Below are positions 48,415 through 57,609 of a stretch of DNA of 64,000 nt, one piece after another. Location of the stretch: the NCBI RefSeq assembly GCF_003600685.1, contig NZ_CP032084.1:1240001-1304000 (forward strand). Reading direction: 5' to 3'. Origin of the DNA: Achromobacter sp. B7 (GTDB lineage: Bacteria > Pseudomonadota > Gammaproteobacteria > Burkholderiales > Burkholderiaceae_B). Under the pieces are notes generated by a model, which saw only the letters and a program-made list of their open reading frames with translations, searched no databases and was not told the DNA's origin. Position 1 is the stretch's first letter. Each line of letters starts with the position of its first letter. A program made the translations under genes and the position numbers.

Positions 48415-48470
48415 GCCGGGCGCCCCTCAGCCGGGCACCCCTGAGCCGGGCGCCCCTCAGCCGGGCGCCC
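48411..48470. repeat. 15-base tandem repeat, four copies, between bioN and bioY
   Basis: Units ctgagccgggcgccc, ctcagccgggcaccc, ctgagccgggcgccc and ctcagccgggcgccc start at the bioN stop. CTGAG and CTCAG alternate and are complementary, so neighbouring units can pair as stem-loops in the mRNA. Confidence 0.88.
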
Positions 48471-48494
48471 CCACCCCACCCAATAGGTAATGCC

Positions 48495-49052
48495 ATGAAA
48501 TCCCATAACACCGTGCTGATTGCGCTGTTTGCCGCGCTGATCGTCGTCCTGAGCCTGATCCCGCCGATACCTCTGCCCGGCATTCCGGTGCCGATCACCT
48601 TGCAGACGCTGGGCGTCATGCTGGCGGGCGCCATGCTGGGCCCCGTGCGTGGCGCGCTGGCCTGCCTGCTTTACCTGCTGCTGGCGGCGATCGGCCTGCC
48701 GGTGCTGCCGGGCGGTCGTGGCGGATTGGGCGCGTTCATGGGGCCCACGGGCGGCTTTCTGGTGGGCATGGTGGTGGGCGCATTTGTCATCGGCTGGCTG
48801 ACCCGCACGCTGGTGGGCCGGGCCCACCGCGACTGGGCGAAGCTGGGCGCGTATGTCGTGGCCTGCGGGGTGGGCGGCATCGTGGTCGTCTATGCGTTTG
48901 GCGTGCCGTGGCTGGCCTCGGTGACCAAGATGGGTCTGCCCAAGGCGGCCGCCGCCGTGGCGGTGTTCCTGCCGGGCGACCTGATCAAAGTCGTGATCGC
49001 CGCCTGGGTGGCTTCGCGCGTGGAAAGGGTGTGGCCGATGTTGGGCCGCTGA
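48495..49052 (+). CDS. bioY: Biotin-specific ECF substrate-binding protein BioY
   Basis: The 185-residue membrane protein has about six helices. IPPIPLPGIPVPITLQTLGVMLAG (IPVPITLQTLGVMLAG shown) is the BioY signature, followed by GLPVLPGGRGGLGAFMGPTGG, the biotin-binding loop. It is the S-component of the BioMNY transporter. The bio genes point to biotin salvage. Confidence 0.95.
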   Translation: MKSHNTVLIALFAALIVVLSLIPPIPLPGIPVPITLQTLGVMLAGAMLGPVRGALACLLYLLLAAIGLPVLPGGRGGLGAFMGPTGGFLVGMVVGAFVIGWLTRTLVGRAHRDWAKLGAYVVACGVGGIVVVYAFGVPWLASVTKMGLPKAAAAVAVFLPGDLIKVVIAAWVASRVERVWPMLGR

Positions 49053-49276
49053 CAGATTTGTCAGTGCTCCGTGACAGTAAGGTAACCAGCTGGCGATGCG
49101 CTTTGGGGCATGCTGCCCATTACAAGGGAATCCCCCAACTGACGCGCCGAAAGTTTTTCTAGTACAAGTTCGCCATCAAGTTCGCCATTAACGAATGCGT
49201 TTGCTGAAACAAGGTTTCCATAGCACATCAGGGATTTACCGTAGTTGCGTGACGTCATCTGATACTGTTTTAACCC

Positions 49277-49282
49277 TATAAT
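49277..49282 (+). promoter_or_regulatory. Consensus -10 box (TATAAT) of the first Liv operon
   Basis: A perfect hexamer in an AT-rich stretch lies 80 bases before the binding-protein ATG. The expected -35 position has no good match, so an activator may be needed. Confidence 0.45.
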
Positions 49283-49317
49283 ATTTTTTTCTGTATAACT
49301 TTAACTAGGCTCGCTTC

Positions 49318-49331
49318 GCCTCGATCGAGGC
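49318..49331. promoter_or_regulatory. Perfect palindrome GCCTCGATCGAGGC in the Liv leader
   Basis: A 14-base perfect palindrome lies 30 bases upstream of the binding-protein start and downstream of the TATAAT box. It may be an operator or a leader stem. The binding factor is unknown. Confidence 0.35.
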
Positions 49332-49361
49332 ACATAAGAGCCACCACAGGAGACAAAAAAT

Positions 49362-50525
49362 ATGCGCAAGCACTTCGGCTTGTCCGCGGCGGCTGCCGCT
49401 TTCGCCCTGGCCGTGCCGCTCCTGGCAAGCGCGCAGGTCAAGGTCGGCGTCACGGTGTCCAGCACCGGCCCCGCTGCGTCGCTGGGTATCCCCGAACGCA
49501 ATACCGTGGCATTGCTGCCCAAGGAAGTGGCCGGCCAGAAGATCGAATGGATCGTGCTGGATGACGCCACCGACACCACGCAAGCCGTCAAGAACTCGCG
49601 CAAGCTGGCTACCGACGACAAGGTCGACGTGCTGATCGGCACGTCGGTCACGCCGGGCTCGTTGGCCATGGTCGACGTGGCCGCTGAAGCCAAGGTGCCG
49701 ATGATCAGCGTGGCCGCCAGCGCCAAGATCGTGGAACCCGTGGACGACAAGCGCCGCTGGGTTTTCAAGACTCCGCAAAACGACGCGCTGATGGCCGGCG
49801 CCCTGGCCGACGCCATGGCCAAGTCCAAGGTCAAGACCCTGGGCTTCATCGGCTTTGCCGACGCCTACGGCGACGGCTGGCTGGACGTGATGCAAAAGGC
49901 CGCCAAGGCCAAGGGCATTGAAATTGTCGCCATCGAAAAATACAGCCGTACCGACACCAGCGTGACGGGTCAGGTGCTCAAGCTGGTCGGCGCCAAGCCG
50001 GACGCCATCCTGATCGCCGGCGCCGGCACCCCGTCTGCGCTGCCGCAAAAGGAACTGAAGGCCCGCAACTACGGCGGCACCATCTACCAAACCCACGGCG
50101 CCGCCAACAACGACGTGCTGCGCGTTTGCGGCAAGGACTGCGACGGCATGTTCCTGCCGGCCGGCCCGCTGCTGGTCGCCGCCCAGTTGCCCGATTCCAA
50201 CCCGGTCAAGAAGTCGGCCCTGGCTTATGTTGAAACCTACGAGAAGGCCAACGGCGCCAACTCGACCAACACGTTTGGCGGCCACATGTGGGACGCCGGC
50301 CAATTGGTCGTGGCCGCGGTGCCCGTGGCGCTGAAGACGGGCGCCAAGCCCGGCACGCCGGAGTTCCGCGCCGCCATGCGCGATGCGCTGGAAAACGTGA
50401 AGGACCTGGCCGCCTCGCAAGGCGTGTTCAACATGTCGCCCACCGACCACGCCGGCTTTGACGAGCGTTCGCGCGTCATCGTCAAGGTTGAAGGCGGCAA
50501 GTGGGTCTATCAGCCCGGCCTGTAA
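49362..50525 (+). CDS. Branched-chain amino acid type ABC transporter substrate-binding protein
   Basis: The 387-residue periplasmic protein has a signal peptide ending LLASAQ (about residue 25), then VKVGVTVSSTGPAASLGIPE, typical of Leu/Ile/Val-type (Peripla_BP_6) binding proteins. IGTSVTPGSLAMVDVAAEAK and TLGFIGFADAYGDGWLD line the ligand cleft. It likely delivers a branched-chain amino acid, amide or aromatic acid; the ligand cannot be set from sequence. Permease and ATPase genes follow on the same strand. Confidence 0.92.
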   Translation: MRKHFGLSAAAAAFALAVPLLASAQVKVGVTVSSTGPAASLGIPERNTVALLPKEVAGQKIEWIVLDDATDTTQAVKNSRKLATDDKVDVLIGTSVTPGSLAMVDVAAEAKVPMISVAASAKIVEPVDDKRRWVFKTPQNDALMAGALADAMAKSKVKTLGFIGFADAYGDGWLDVMQKAAKAKGIEIVAIEKYSRTDTSVTGQVLKLVGAKPDAILIAGAGTPSALPQKELKARNYGGTIYQTHGAANNDVLRVCGKDCDGMFLPAGPLLVAAQLPDSNPVKKSALAYVETYEKANGANSTNTFGGHMWDAGQLVVAAVPVALKTGAKPGTPEFRAAMRDALENVKDLAASQGVFNMSPTDHAGFDERSRVIVKVEGGKWVYQPGL

Positions 50526-50568
50526 TTCCCTTCGGATTGCCCGATCCACGGATGTGTCCTGCAAGGCC

Positions 50569-50635
50569 GCGCCAACCGCTGGCGCGTGTCTTGCGGCACC
50601 CGAGCAATGCTTCGCACCGGCCTTTCCGGCCGGTG
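50569..50635 (+). other. Intercistronic hairpins after the binding-protein gene
   Basis: Two inverted repeats, GCGCCA/TGGCGC (50569-50585) and CACCGGCC/GGCCGGTG (50615-50635), lie in the 166-base gap before the permease gene. They have no T run. Such structures commonly keep binding-protein mRNA above permease mRNA. Confidence 0.5.
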
Positions 50636-50691
50636 TGTCGTATCAGTGTCCCGGGCGGGGCCGGAACACCAAGAATCAATAAGGTTGTTAG

Positions 50692-51729
50692 ATGGATTCC
50701 TCAATTGCGCTGATCCTGCTGCAAGACGGTATCGTCAACGGCGCCATCTATGCCCTGCTGGGCATGGCGCTGGTGCTGGTGTTTGCCGTTACGCGCGTCA
50801 TTTTCATTCCCCAGGGTGAGTTCGTGGCGTTCGGCGCCTTGACCCTGGCCATGCTGGTCGACGGCAAGATGCCGGGCACCGCCTACCTGCTGCCGCTGCT
50901 GGGCGCCCTGTGCCTGGCGATGGAGCTGGTGCGCGCCTTGCGCACCCGCAGTTTCGCTGGCCTGCCCAAAACGCTGGTCACCTGCGTCGTCCTGCCGCTG
51001 GCGCTGTTCTGGGTGACCCAAAGCTACATCGGCCCCGACAACTCGTTGTGGCTGAACATGCTGCTGACGCTGCTGCTGGTGATCCCGATGGGTCCCATGG
51101 TCTATCGCATCGTCTATCAACCCTTGGCCGAAGCCACCGTGCTGGTGCTGCTGATCGTCTCTGTCGCCGTGCACTTCGCGCTGACCGGCCTGGCGCTGGT
51201 GTTCTTTGGCGCCGAAGGCTGGCGCACCCCGGCGTTCGTCAGCGGGCAAGTCGACCTGGGCTTCATGACCTGGTCCGCGCAAAGCCTGTTCGTTGTCGCC
51301 ACCTGCGCATTGCTGATCGCCGCCCTGTGGTTGTTCTTCGGCAAGACCTTGTACGGCCGCGCGTTGCGCGCCACCGCCGTGAACCGCCGCGGCGCGCGCT
51401 TGGTCGGCATCAGCACCACCATGTCCGGCAGCCTGACCTTCACGTTGGCCACGGCCATCGGCGCCATGTCCGGCATGTTGATCGCGCCGATCACCACCGT
51501 TTATTACGACACCGGCTTCCTGATCGGACTGAAGGGCTTCGTGGGCGCCATCATCGGCGGCCTGGCCAGCTACCCCGTGGCCGCCGCCGGATCACTGCTG
51601 GTCGGCGTGCTGGAATCTTTCTCGTCCTTCTGGGCCAGCGCCTATAAAGAAGTGATTGTCTTTACCTTGATTATCCCGGTTCTGGTCTGGCGTTCGTTCA
51701 GCACCCATCACGTGGACGAAGAGGAATAA
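50692..51729 (+). CDS. livH: Branched-chain amino acid ABC transporter permease, LivH-like
   Basis: The 345-residue permease begins with the LivH pattern [41 protein letters not shown], here with FIPQG in place of the usual NFAHG. It has eight or more helices and the cytoplasmic coupling segment [20 protein letters not shown]. It forms the channel with the LivM part of the next gene, whose start is 5 bases away. Confidence 0.9.
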   Translation: MDSSIALILLQDGIVNGAIYALLGMALVLVFAVTRVIFIPQGEFVAFGALTLAMLVDGKMPGTAYLLPLLGALCLAMELVRALRTRSFAGLPKTLVTCVVLPLALFWVTQSYIGPDNSLWLNMLLTLLLVIPMGPMVYRIVYQPLAEATVLVLLIVSVAVHFALTGLALVFFGAEGWRTPAFVSGQVDLGFMTWSAQSLFVVATCALLIAALWLFFGKTLYGRALRATAVNRRGARLVGISTTMSGSLTFTLATAIGAMSGMLIAPITTVYYDTGFLIGLKGFVGAIIGGLASYPVAAAGSLLVGVLESFSSFWASAYKEVIVFTLIIPVLVWRSFSTHHVDEEE

Positions 51730-51734
51730 ACGCC

Positions 51735-53573
51735 ATGAACCGCATTTTGCTTGCCGTCTTCATCGTCGTCCTGGCGGGCCTGCCCTTGGTGCCGGTCACG
51801 CCCGAATTCTGGGTGACGCAACTTAACTACATCGGTCTTGCCAGCCTGGTCGTGCTGGGCCTGGTGCTGCTGACCGGCGTGGGCGGGCTGACCTCGTTCG
51901 GCCAGGCCGCGTTCGTGGGCCTGGGCGCCTACACCACCGCTTTCCTGACGACGCAGTACGACGTGTCGCCGTGGCTGGCCCTGCCCGCAGGCCTGGTGCT
52001 GACCGCCGTGGTGGCCTACCTGCTGGGCGCGATCACGTTGCGCCTGTCGGGGCACTACCTGCCGCTGGGCACCATCGCGTGGGGCCTGTCGCTGTATTTC
52101 CTGTTCGGCAATATCGACTGGCTGGGCAAGCATGACGGCATTGCCGGCATCGAACCCATCAGCATCTTCGGCGTGTCGCTGGCCAGCGGTCGCAACATCT
52201 ATTACCTGATCTGGATCTTCGTGCTGCTGGCGTTGTGGGCTACCCGCAACCTGCTCAATTCGCGGCCGGGCCGTGCCATCCGGGCGCTGAAGAGCGGCGC
52301 GGGCATGGCCGAATCCATGGGCGTGAACACGGCGGCGTACAAGGTCGTGATCTTCGTCTGGGCGGCCTTGCTGGCCTGCATTTCGGGCTGGCTCTACGCG
52401 CACATGCAGCGCGCCGTCAGCCCCAGCCCGTTCGGCGTGAACTACGGCATTGAATACCTGTTCATGGCGGTGGTCGGTGGTGCGGGCTACGTGTGGGGCG
52501 CCTTGCTGGGCTCGGGCGTCATCCTGGTGCTGAAGGACCAATTGCAAAATTGGCTGCCCAAGCTGCTGGACACCAACGCCAACTTTGAAATGATCGTCTT
52601 TGGCGTGCTGCTGATCCTGATGCTGCAATACGCCCGCAACGGCCTCTGGCCCATCCTGGCTACCTGGTGGAGCCGCATCACCGGCGCGGACGGTTCGCGC
52701 CGCAATCTGGCGCCGCCCGCGCCGGCGCCCGCGCTGCCGACACGCATGCGTCCTGAAGCCGGGCAGGTGGTGTTGGAAGTGGATGCCATCCGCAAGGAAT
52801 TCGGTGGTCTGGTTGCCGTCAATGACATTACGTTCAAGGTCCGTTCCGGCGAAATCATGGGTCTGATCGGCCCCAACGGCGCCGGCAAGAGCACCACGTT
52901 CAACCTCATCAGCGGCGTGCTGCCCGTGACCCGTGGCAAGGTCACGTTCATGGGCCAGCGCATCGACAATCGTTCCGCGCGCGAGATCGCCAAGCTGGGC
53001 GTGGGGCGCACGTTCCAGCACGTGCAATTGCTGCCGGGCATGACGGTGCTGGAGAACGTGGCCTTGGGCGCGCACCTGCGCTCTGACGTGGGCGTGCTGG
53101 CCGGCGCCTTGCATTCGGACCGTGCCCGCGAAGCGCAGCTGCTGCACGAAGCCGCCGAACAGATCAAGCGCGTGGGACTGGGCGAATACCTGTACGAACA
53201 GGCGGGCAACCTGGCGCTGGGCCAGCAACGCATTCTGGAAATTGCGCGGGCGCTGGCGTCCGACCCGGTCTTGCTGCTGCTGGACGAGCCGGCCGCCGGC
53301 CTGCGCTACAAGGAAAAACAAGACCTGGCGCGCGTGCTGGAGCAACTGCGCTCGGAAGGCATGAGCATTTTGCTGGTCGAACACGATATGGATTTTGTGA
53401 TGCGCCTGACCAACCACCTGGTGGTGATGGATTTCGGCACCAAGCTGGCCGAAGGCGTGCCGGCCGACGTGCAAAAGAACCCGGCGGTGCTGGAAGCCTA
53501 TCTGGGCGGCATCGATGACGACCTGCCCGAAGCGGATCAGGCCAAGCCGGTTTCGGCAGGAGGTGTGCAATGA
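51735..53573 (+). CDS. livMG: Fused LivM permease and LivG ATPase
   Basis: The 612-residue fusion has a permease half at about 1-315 (TGVGGLTSFGQAAFVGLGAY, GRAIRALKSGAGMAESMGVN), a Pro/Ala-rich linker, and an ATPase from about 340. The ATPase has Walker [10 protein letters not shown], signature LALGQQRILEIARAL, Walker B LLLLDEPAAGL and H-loop LLVEHDMDFV. In many genomes livM and livG are separate genes. It overlaps livF by 4 bases. Confidence 0.93.
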   Translation: MNRILLAVFIVVLAGLPLVPVTPEFWVTQLNYIGLASLVVLGLVLLTGVGGLTSFGQAAFVGLGAYTTAFLTTQYDVSPWLALPAGLVLTAVVAYLLGAITLRLSGHYLPLGTIAWGLSLYFLFGNIDWLGKHDGIAGIEPISIFGVSLASGRNIYYLIWIFVLLALWATRNLLNSRPGRAIRALKSGAGMAESMGVNTAAYKVVIFVWAALLACISGWLYAHMQRAVSPSPFGVNYGIEYLFMAVVGGAGYVWGALLGSGVILVLKDQLQNWLPKLLDTNANFEMIVFGVLLILMLQYARNGLWPILATWWSRITGADGSRRNLAPPAPAPALPTRMRPEAGQVVLEVDAIRKEFGGLVAVNDITFKVRSGEIMGLIGPNGAGKSTTFNLISGVLPVTRGKVTFMGQRIDNRSAREIAKLGVGRTFQHVQLLPGMTVLENVALGAHLRSDVGVLAGALHSDRAREAQLLHEAAEQIKRVGLGEYLYEQAGNLALGQQRILEIARALASDPVLLLLDEPAAGLRYKEKQDLARVLEQLRSEGMSILLVEHDMDFVMRLTNHLVVMDFGTKLAEGVPADVQKNPAVLEAYLGGIDDDLPEADQAKPVSAGGVQ

Positions 53574-54331
53574 GCGCGACGCAATCGCCCGTGCTGGAAG
53601 TCAGCAATCTGTCGGCCCGTTATGGCAAGGTTGGCGCATTGGTCGGCGCGTCGCTGACCGTGCCCGCCGGCAGCATCGTGACCGTGATCGGCGCCAACGG
53701 CGCGGGCAAGTCCACCATGCTGAACGCGATGATGGGGTCGCTGCCGCACACCGGCCATGCCGCCGGCACCGTGCACTATGCGGGCGCCGATGTGTCCGGC
53801 TGGCAAGTCGAAAAGCGCGTGGCGGCCGGCATGTCGCTGGTGCCCGAGCGCCGCGAACTATTCGGCACCATGTCCGTTGAAGACAACCTGCTGCTGGGCG
53901 GCTTCCGTCGTTACCGCGCCCGCGAAGCCGGTTGGCGCGACACGCTGAACGAAGTGTTCGACCTGTTTCCGCGCCTGCGCGAGCGGCGTGGCCAGCAGGC
54001 CGGCACCCTGTCGGGCGGTGAACGTCAGATGCTGGCCGTGGGCCGCGCACTGATGGCCAAACCCAACCTGCTGATGCTGGACGAGCCCAGCCTGGGCCTG
54101 GCGCCCCGTATCGTGCGCGAGATCTTCCACATCATCGCGCGCTTGCGGGAAACGGGCGTGGCGATTTTGCTGGTCGAACAAAATGCCCGCGCGGCGCTGC
54201 AAGTGGCCGACTACGGCTACGTGCTGGAAACGGGCGAGGTCATTCTGCACGGCCCGGCACGTGAACTGGCGGGCGACCCGAAGGTCATTGAAAGTTATCT
54301 GGGCCTGGGCAAGGGCGCCGAGAAAGAATAG
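53570..54331 (+). CDS. livF: Branched-chain amino acid ABC transporter ATPase, LivF-like
   Basis: The 253-residue ATPase has Walker [27 protein letters not shown], Walker B LLMLDEPSLGLAP and ILLVEQNARAAL. It is the second ATPase of the first Liv system, pairing with the LivG half of the fusion. It is the last gene before a terminator. Confidence 0.94.
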   Translation: MSATQSPVLEVSNLSARYGKVGALVGASLTVPAGSIVTVIGANGAGKSTMLNAMMGSLPHTGHAAGTVHYAGADVSGWQVEKRVAAGMSLVPERRELFGTMSVEDNLLLGGFRRYRAREAGWRDTLNEVFDLFPRLRERRGQQAGTLSGGERQMLAVGRALMAKPNLLMLDEPSLGLAPRIVREIFHIIARLRETGVAILLVEQNARAALQVADYGYVLETGEVILHGPARELAGDPKVIESYLGLGKGAEKE

Positions 54332-54353
54332 GCCGCCTGTGCCGACATGAAAG

Positions 54354-54389
54354 CGGGCGCCCGGCTCAGGCTGGCGCCCGGTTTTTTTT
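54354..54389 (+). terminator. Terminator of the first Liv operon
   Basis: The stem CGGGCGCC / GGCGCCCG, with an inner CCGG, is followed by GTTTTTTTT, 22 bases after the livF stop. Confidence 0.9.
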
Positions 54390-54416
54390 CGCGCGGGCTT
54401 GTCCCGCACCGCGCCG

Positions 54417-56579
54417 TCAGGCCGCCGGCTTCCAATGCAGAATCAACGCCTGCCCCATGGCGGGATCGGATGTGGACGGGGCACCCGTTTCGATGCGGCC
54501 CGCCAATCGGCGCGTAAAAGACGGATCGTCTTCGTCATGCACCGTAATGTCGTACCAGCCCCCGCTTGCCCCCATGTCCCAGGACAGGCTGACCGATTCG
54601 CCTGCCGCCAAGTTGGCGCTCGTCTTGCGCGGGAAATCATAGGCATTCGCTTCGATGCGAAATGCCCGTGGCGCGGCGCCCGCGTTGCGCACTGATAGCT
54701 GCAATACGGCACCTGCTCCCGCGTAGGCAGCCGTGACCTCCAGCGGGGGCGGCGCATTCGGCGCGGCGCGGCCCGTGCAGTGGCGGTGGAAACCGTTAGG
54801 CCCCAACACCCACAAGTCGTAGCGGCGGTCGCCTTCCGCCGCCAGCCATCGACCTTGCAGGCGCTTGCCCGCTTGCACCGTGTACCGACGCGGCCCGTCG
54901 TCCAGGCGCAGGCGGTCATAGACGTGCAGCACCGCGCCCGCCATCCCGATATTGTCGAATTCCAGGGTGACGCTTTCGCCATCGATACGCGCGTGGGTCT
55001 GAAGCGCATAGGGCAGGGCGCGCGACGGCCGCGTGCCGGGCGGCTGGCGAGCCGGCGAGGGCTGCGCAGGCGCCGGTGGGACCACCGTGCCGGCAAGCGC
55101 GGATGCCTGCCCCGCGCGCTCGGCGGTGGGCGGCAAGGCGCGCAGCAGCTCGTCGTTGTTGTTAGGTGTGGCGAAATCGAAAATGGACGTCAGGTCGCCG
55201 CACACGGCCCGGCGCCATGCGGAAATGTTCGGCTCGGCCACGCCAAAGCGCTGTTCAACAAAGCGCAGCACCGAGGTGTGGTCGAACACCTGCGAGTTGA
55301 CCCAGCCGCCCTTGGTCCACGGCGACAGCACGTACATCGGCACGCGCGGCCCTAGCCCGTATACGCCGTGCAGGTGCGCCGGGGTGTCGTCCTTTTCCAC
55401 GCCGGTGATGTGCTCGTGGTATTCGCCCTGCGTGTCTACCGTGGACGCACCGGCCAGCGCGCCGCCGGCATCGCGCGATGGCGGGGCAGGGGGCGGCATG
55501 TGGTCGAAGAAGCCGTCGTTCTCGTCGAACATCAGCAACAGGACGGTCTTGCTCCAGACGTCCGGGTTGGCGGTCAGCGCGTCCAGCACGCGCGCCGTGT
55601 AGTCCGCGCCCTGCGCCGGGCTGGACGGGCTGGGATGCTCGGACCCGGCCTTGGTGGCGCAGATCCAGGACACCTGCGGCAACGTTCCGTCCAGCACATC
55701 CTGGCGCAACAGGTCCAGGCCGCGTGTCGTCAGCGCCTTGTCCTTCAGCGCGGCCAGCGATCCCGGCACGCCGTGATAGGCGTCGCGATAGGCTTTGAAG
55801 CCGGCGGTGGGGTTCAGGGAATAGTTGTCGGCCATGTCCTGGTAGATGCGCCAGCTGACACCGGCCGCTTCGAGCCGTTCCGGGTAGGTGGTCCAGGTGT
55901 AGGCGCCGGCGGGGTCCCCGCCCGTCAGCTTGTTATAGACGTTGCCCAACGCCGGGCCGTTGCCGCGCCCCGCGCCGTCATTGGTGCCTGTCCACACAAA
56001 CAGCCGGTTGGTGTTGGTGCCGCCCGTGAACGAGCAGTGATAGGCGTCGCAAACGGTGAAGGCGCGCGCCATGGCGTACTGGAACGGCATGTCGGCCGCT
56101 TCGTAGTACGCCATGGAATGGTTTTTCTTGGCGGCGGGCCAGCGGCCCATGCGGCCGGCATCCCAGGCGTCTTGCGCGTTGGACCAGGTGTGCGGCGTGC
56201 TGGCTACGCGCACGGTTTCGAAGGCTTCCTGCGTATTCAGCCGATAGGGCAGCACCGTGCGCGGAGCGCCCTCGTCGGGCTTGTCGTTGTATTGCGCCCA
56301 GACCGTGCGATGCCGATAGTCGGGGCTGTCCGGCACTGGAATCGGAAAGCGGTCGCCAAACCCGCGCACGCCGGCAAGCGCGCCAAAGTAGTGGTCGAAC
56401 GACCGGTTTTCCTGCATGAAGATCACGATGTGTTCAACATCGTGGATCGTGCCCGTGCGCTGGTTGGCCGGAATGGCCAGGGCGCGCCGGATCGCGGCGG
56501 GAAACATGGCCAGGGCGCTGCCGGCCCCGGCAAGGGCCGCGCTGTTGCGCAGGAAATCGCGTCTGCTGTGTATGGGCAT
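54417..56579 (-). CDS. Tat-exported phosphocholine-type phospholipase C
   Basis: The 720-residue enzyme has a twin-arginine signal SRRDFLRNSAALAG at residues 5-18. The phosphoesterase domain carries ENRSFDHYFGAL (residues 56-67; Asn/Glu active site), AYHCSFTGGTNTNRLFVWTG and FDENDGFFDH further on. Two C-terminal beta domains (about 515-710) belong to the DUF756 type. Such enzymes (PlcN/PlcH type) split phosphatidylcholine or sphingomyelin outside the cell or in the periplasm, releasing phosphocholine. Phosphate or choline regulation is likely but no site is seen. The gene stands alone, convergent with livF. Confidence 0.93.
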   Translation of the reverse strand: MPIHSRRDFLRNSAALAGAGSALAMFPAAIRRALAIPANQRTGTIHDVEHIVIFMQENRSFDHYFGALAGVRGFGDRFPIPVPDSPDYRHRTVWAQYNDKPDEGAPRTVLPYRLNTQEAFETVRVASTPHTWSNAQDAWDAGRMGRWPAAKKNHSMAYYEAADMPFQYAMARAFTVCDAYHCSFTGGTNTNRLFVWTGTNDGAGRGNGPALGNVYNKLTGGDPAGAYTWTTYPERLEAAGVSWRIYQDMADNYSLNPTAGFKAYRDAYHGVPGSLAALKDKALTTRGLDLLRQDVLDGTLPQVSWICATKAGSEHPSPSSPAQGADYTARVLDALTANPDVWSKTVLLLMFDENDGFFDHMPPPAPPSRDAGGALAGASTVDTQGEYHEHITGVEKDDTPAHLHGVYGLGPRVPMYVLSPWTKGGWVNSQVFDHTSVLRFVEQRFGVAEPNISAWRRAVCGDLTSIFDFATPNNNDELLRALPPTAERAGQASALAGTVVPPAPAQPSPARQPPGTRPSRALPYALQTHARIDGESVTLEFDNIGMAGAVLHVYDRLRLDDGPRRYTVQAGKRLQGRWLAAEGDRRYDLWVLGPNGFHRHCTGRAAPNAPPPLEVTAAYAGAGAVLQLSVRNAGAAPRAFRIEANAYDFPRKTSANLAAGESVSLSWDMGASGGWYDITVHDEDDPSFTRRLAGRIETGAPSTSDPAMGQALILHWKPAA

Positions 56580-56677
56580 TGGCTCACCTTACGGTCCGAA
56601 GCCCGATAGCCTACGCGCCTTTCCTTTTATCTGGCTGACGGTAACGGCAACGGCGATGGCGCCAGATGTGCGCGAGC

Positions 56678-57523
56678 TTATTTGCTGCCGGTGCTTTCCG
56701 CGTAGTCCATGTACAGCTTGTGAGCGCGGCGGGCCATGGGGCCGTATTCCAGCGCACGGTCTTCGACGCGGTTCACGTGGACGACCTTGCCGTAGTTGCC
56801 GGACGAGAACACTTCGTCGGCGGCTTCGATGTCGGCGCGGGTCAGGCTGCGTTCCTGCACGTCAACGCCATCGGCCTTCAGCAGCGCCAGCACGCGGCGG
56901 CGCGTGATGCCGTTCAGGAAGGTGCCGTTGTCCACCGGCGTGGACACGACGCCGTCCTTGGCGATCCACAGGTTGCTGGTGGCGAATTCGGCGATGTTGC
57001 CCGCGCCGTCCAGCATGATGGCGTTGTCAAAGCCCTTGTCGGCGGCTTCGCGAATGGCGCGCTGGCCGTTCGGATACAGGCAGGACGCCTTGGCGTCGGT
57101 GGGCGCCATGTTCGGCCAAGAGCGGGCGTAGCTGGAAAAGCAGGCCGAAAAGCCTTGCTCGCCGGGCATGGGCACCTTGAACACGTGCAGCACGAACTGC
57201 GTCTTGTCGGCGTCAGGCAGGAGGAAACCGTCGGCGCAGTAGAACATCGGCTTGATGTAGAGCTCGGTGCCGGCCGGGAATCGGGATACGGCTTCCAGGC
57301 ACAGCTTCTGGATCTCTTCCCAGCTGATCTGGGGCTTCATCAGCATTTTTTCGGCCGACCGCACGACGCGCTGGCAGTGCAGGTCCAGGTCGGGCGTCAG
57401 GCCGCGAAACGCGCGGGCGCCGTCGAACACCATGCTGGCCATCCAGAAGGCGTGGTCGGCCGGGCCCAGCAGTTTGGGGTTGTCGGTGGTCCAGTGACCG
57501 TTGTGCCAATACAGGGCGTCCAT
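56678..57523 (-). CDS. Branched-chain aminotransferase-like PLP enzyme (class IV)
   Basis: The 281-residue class IV aminotransferase has ASMVFDGARAFRGL near the N-terminus and PTDAKASCLYPNG holding the Schiff-base K145. LDGAGNIAEFATSNLWIAKD follows with E179, where classic IlvE reads AEGAGENLF. It ends with DEVFSSGNYGKVVHVNRV. It is related to IlvE but divergent, so the substrate could be a branched-chain or other amino acid. AAGGAAG stands before the ATG. It lies between two Liv transport systems, which fits amino acid catabolism; that link is inference. Confidence 0.85.
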   Translation of the reverse strand: MDALYWHNGHWTTDNPKLLGPADHAFWMASMVFDGARAFRGLTPDLDLHCQRVVRSAEKMLMKPQISWEEIQKLCLEAVSRFPAGTELYIKPMFYCADGFLLPDADKTQFVLHVFKVPMPGEQGFSACFSSYARSWPNMAPTDAKASCLYPNGQRAIREAADKGFDNAIMLDGAGNIAEFATSNLWIAKDGVVSTPVDNGTFLNGITRRRVLALLKADGVDVQERSLTRADIEAADEVFSSGNYGKVVHVNRVEDRALEYGPMARRAHKLYMDYAESTGSK

Positions 57524-57609
57524 GTCTATCTTCCTTTACTCGAATTGGGGGGGCGCGGCAGCGGCGCCGAAACGTCAGGATACATGAGGAGCCGGCAGCG
57601 ACCGGGCGC

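Larger units (their letters stand above)
49053..49361. other. Intergenic region upstream of the first Liv system
   Basis: The 309-base gap has no gene. It becomes AT-rich towards its end, with a perfect TATAAT at 49277-49282 that probably is the -10 of the Liv operon promoter (no clear -35), and a perfect 14-base palindrome at 49318-49331. The ribosome site AGGAG stands 10 bases before the next ATG. Confidence 0.6.
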
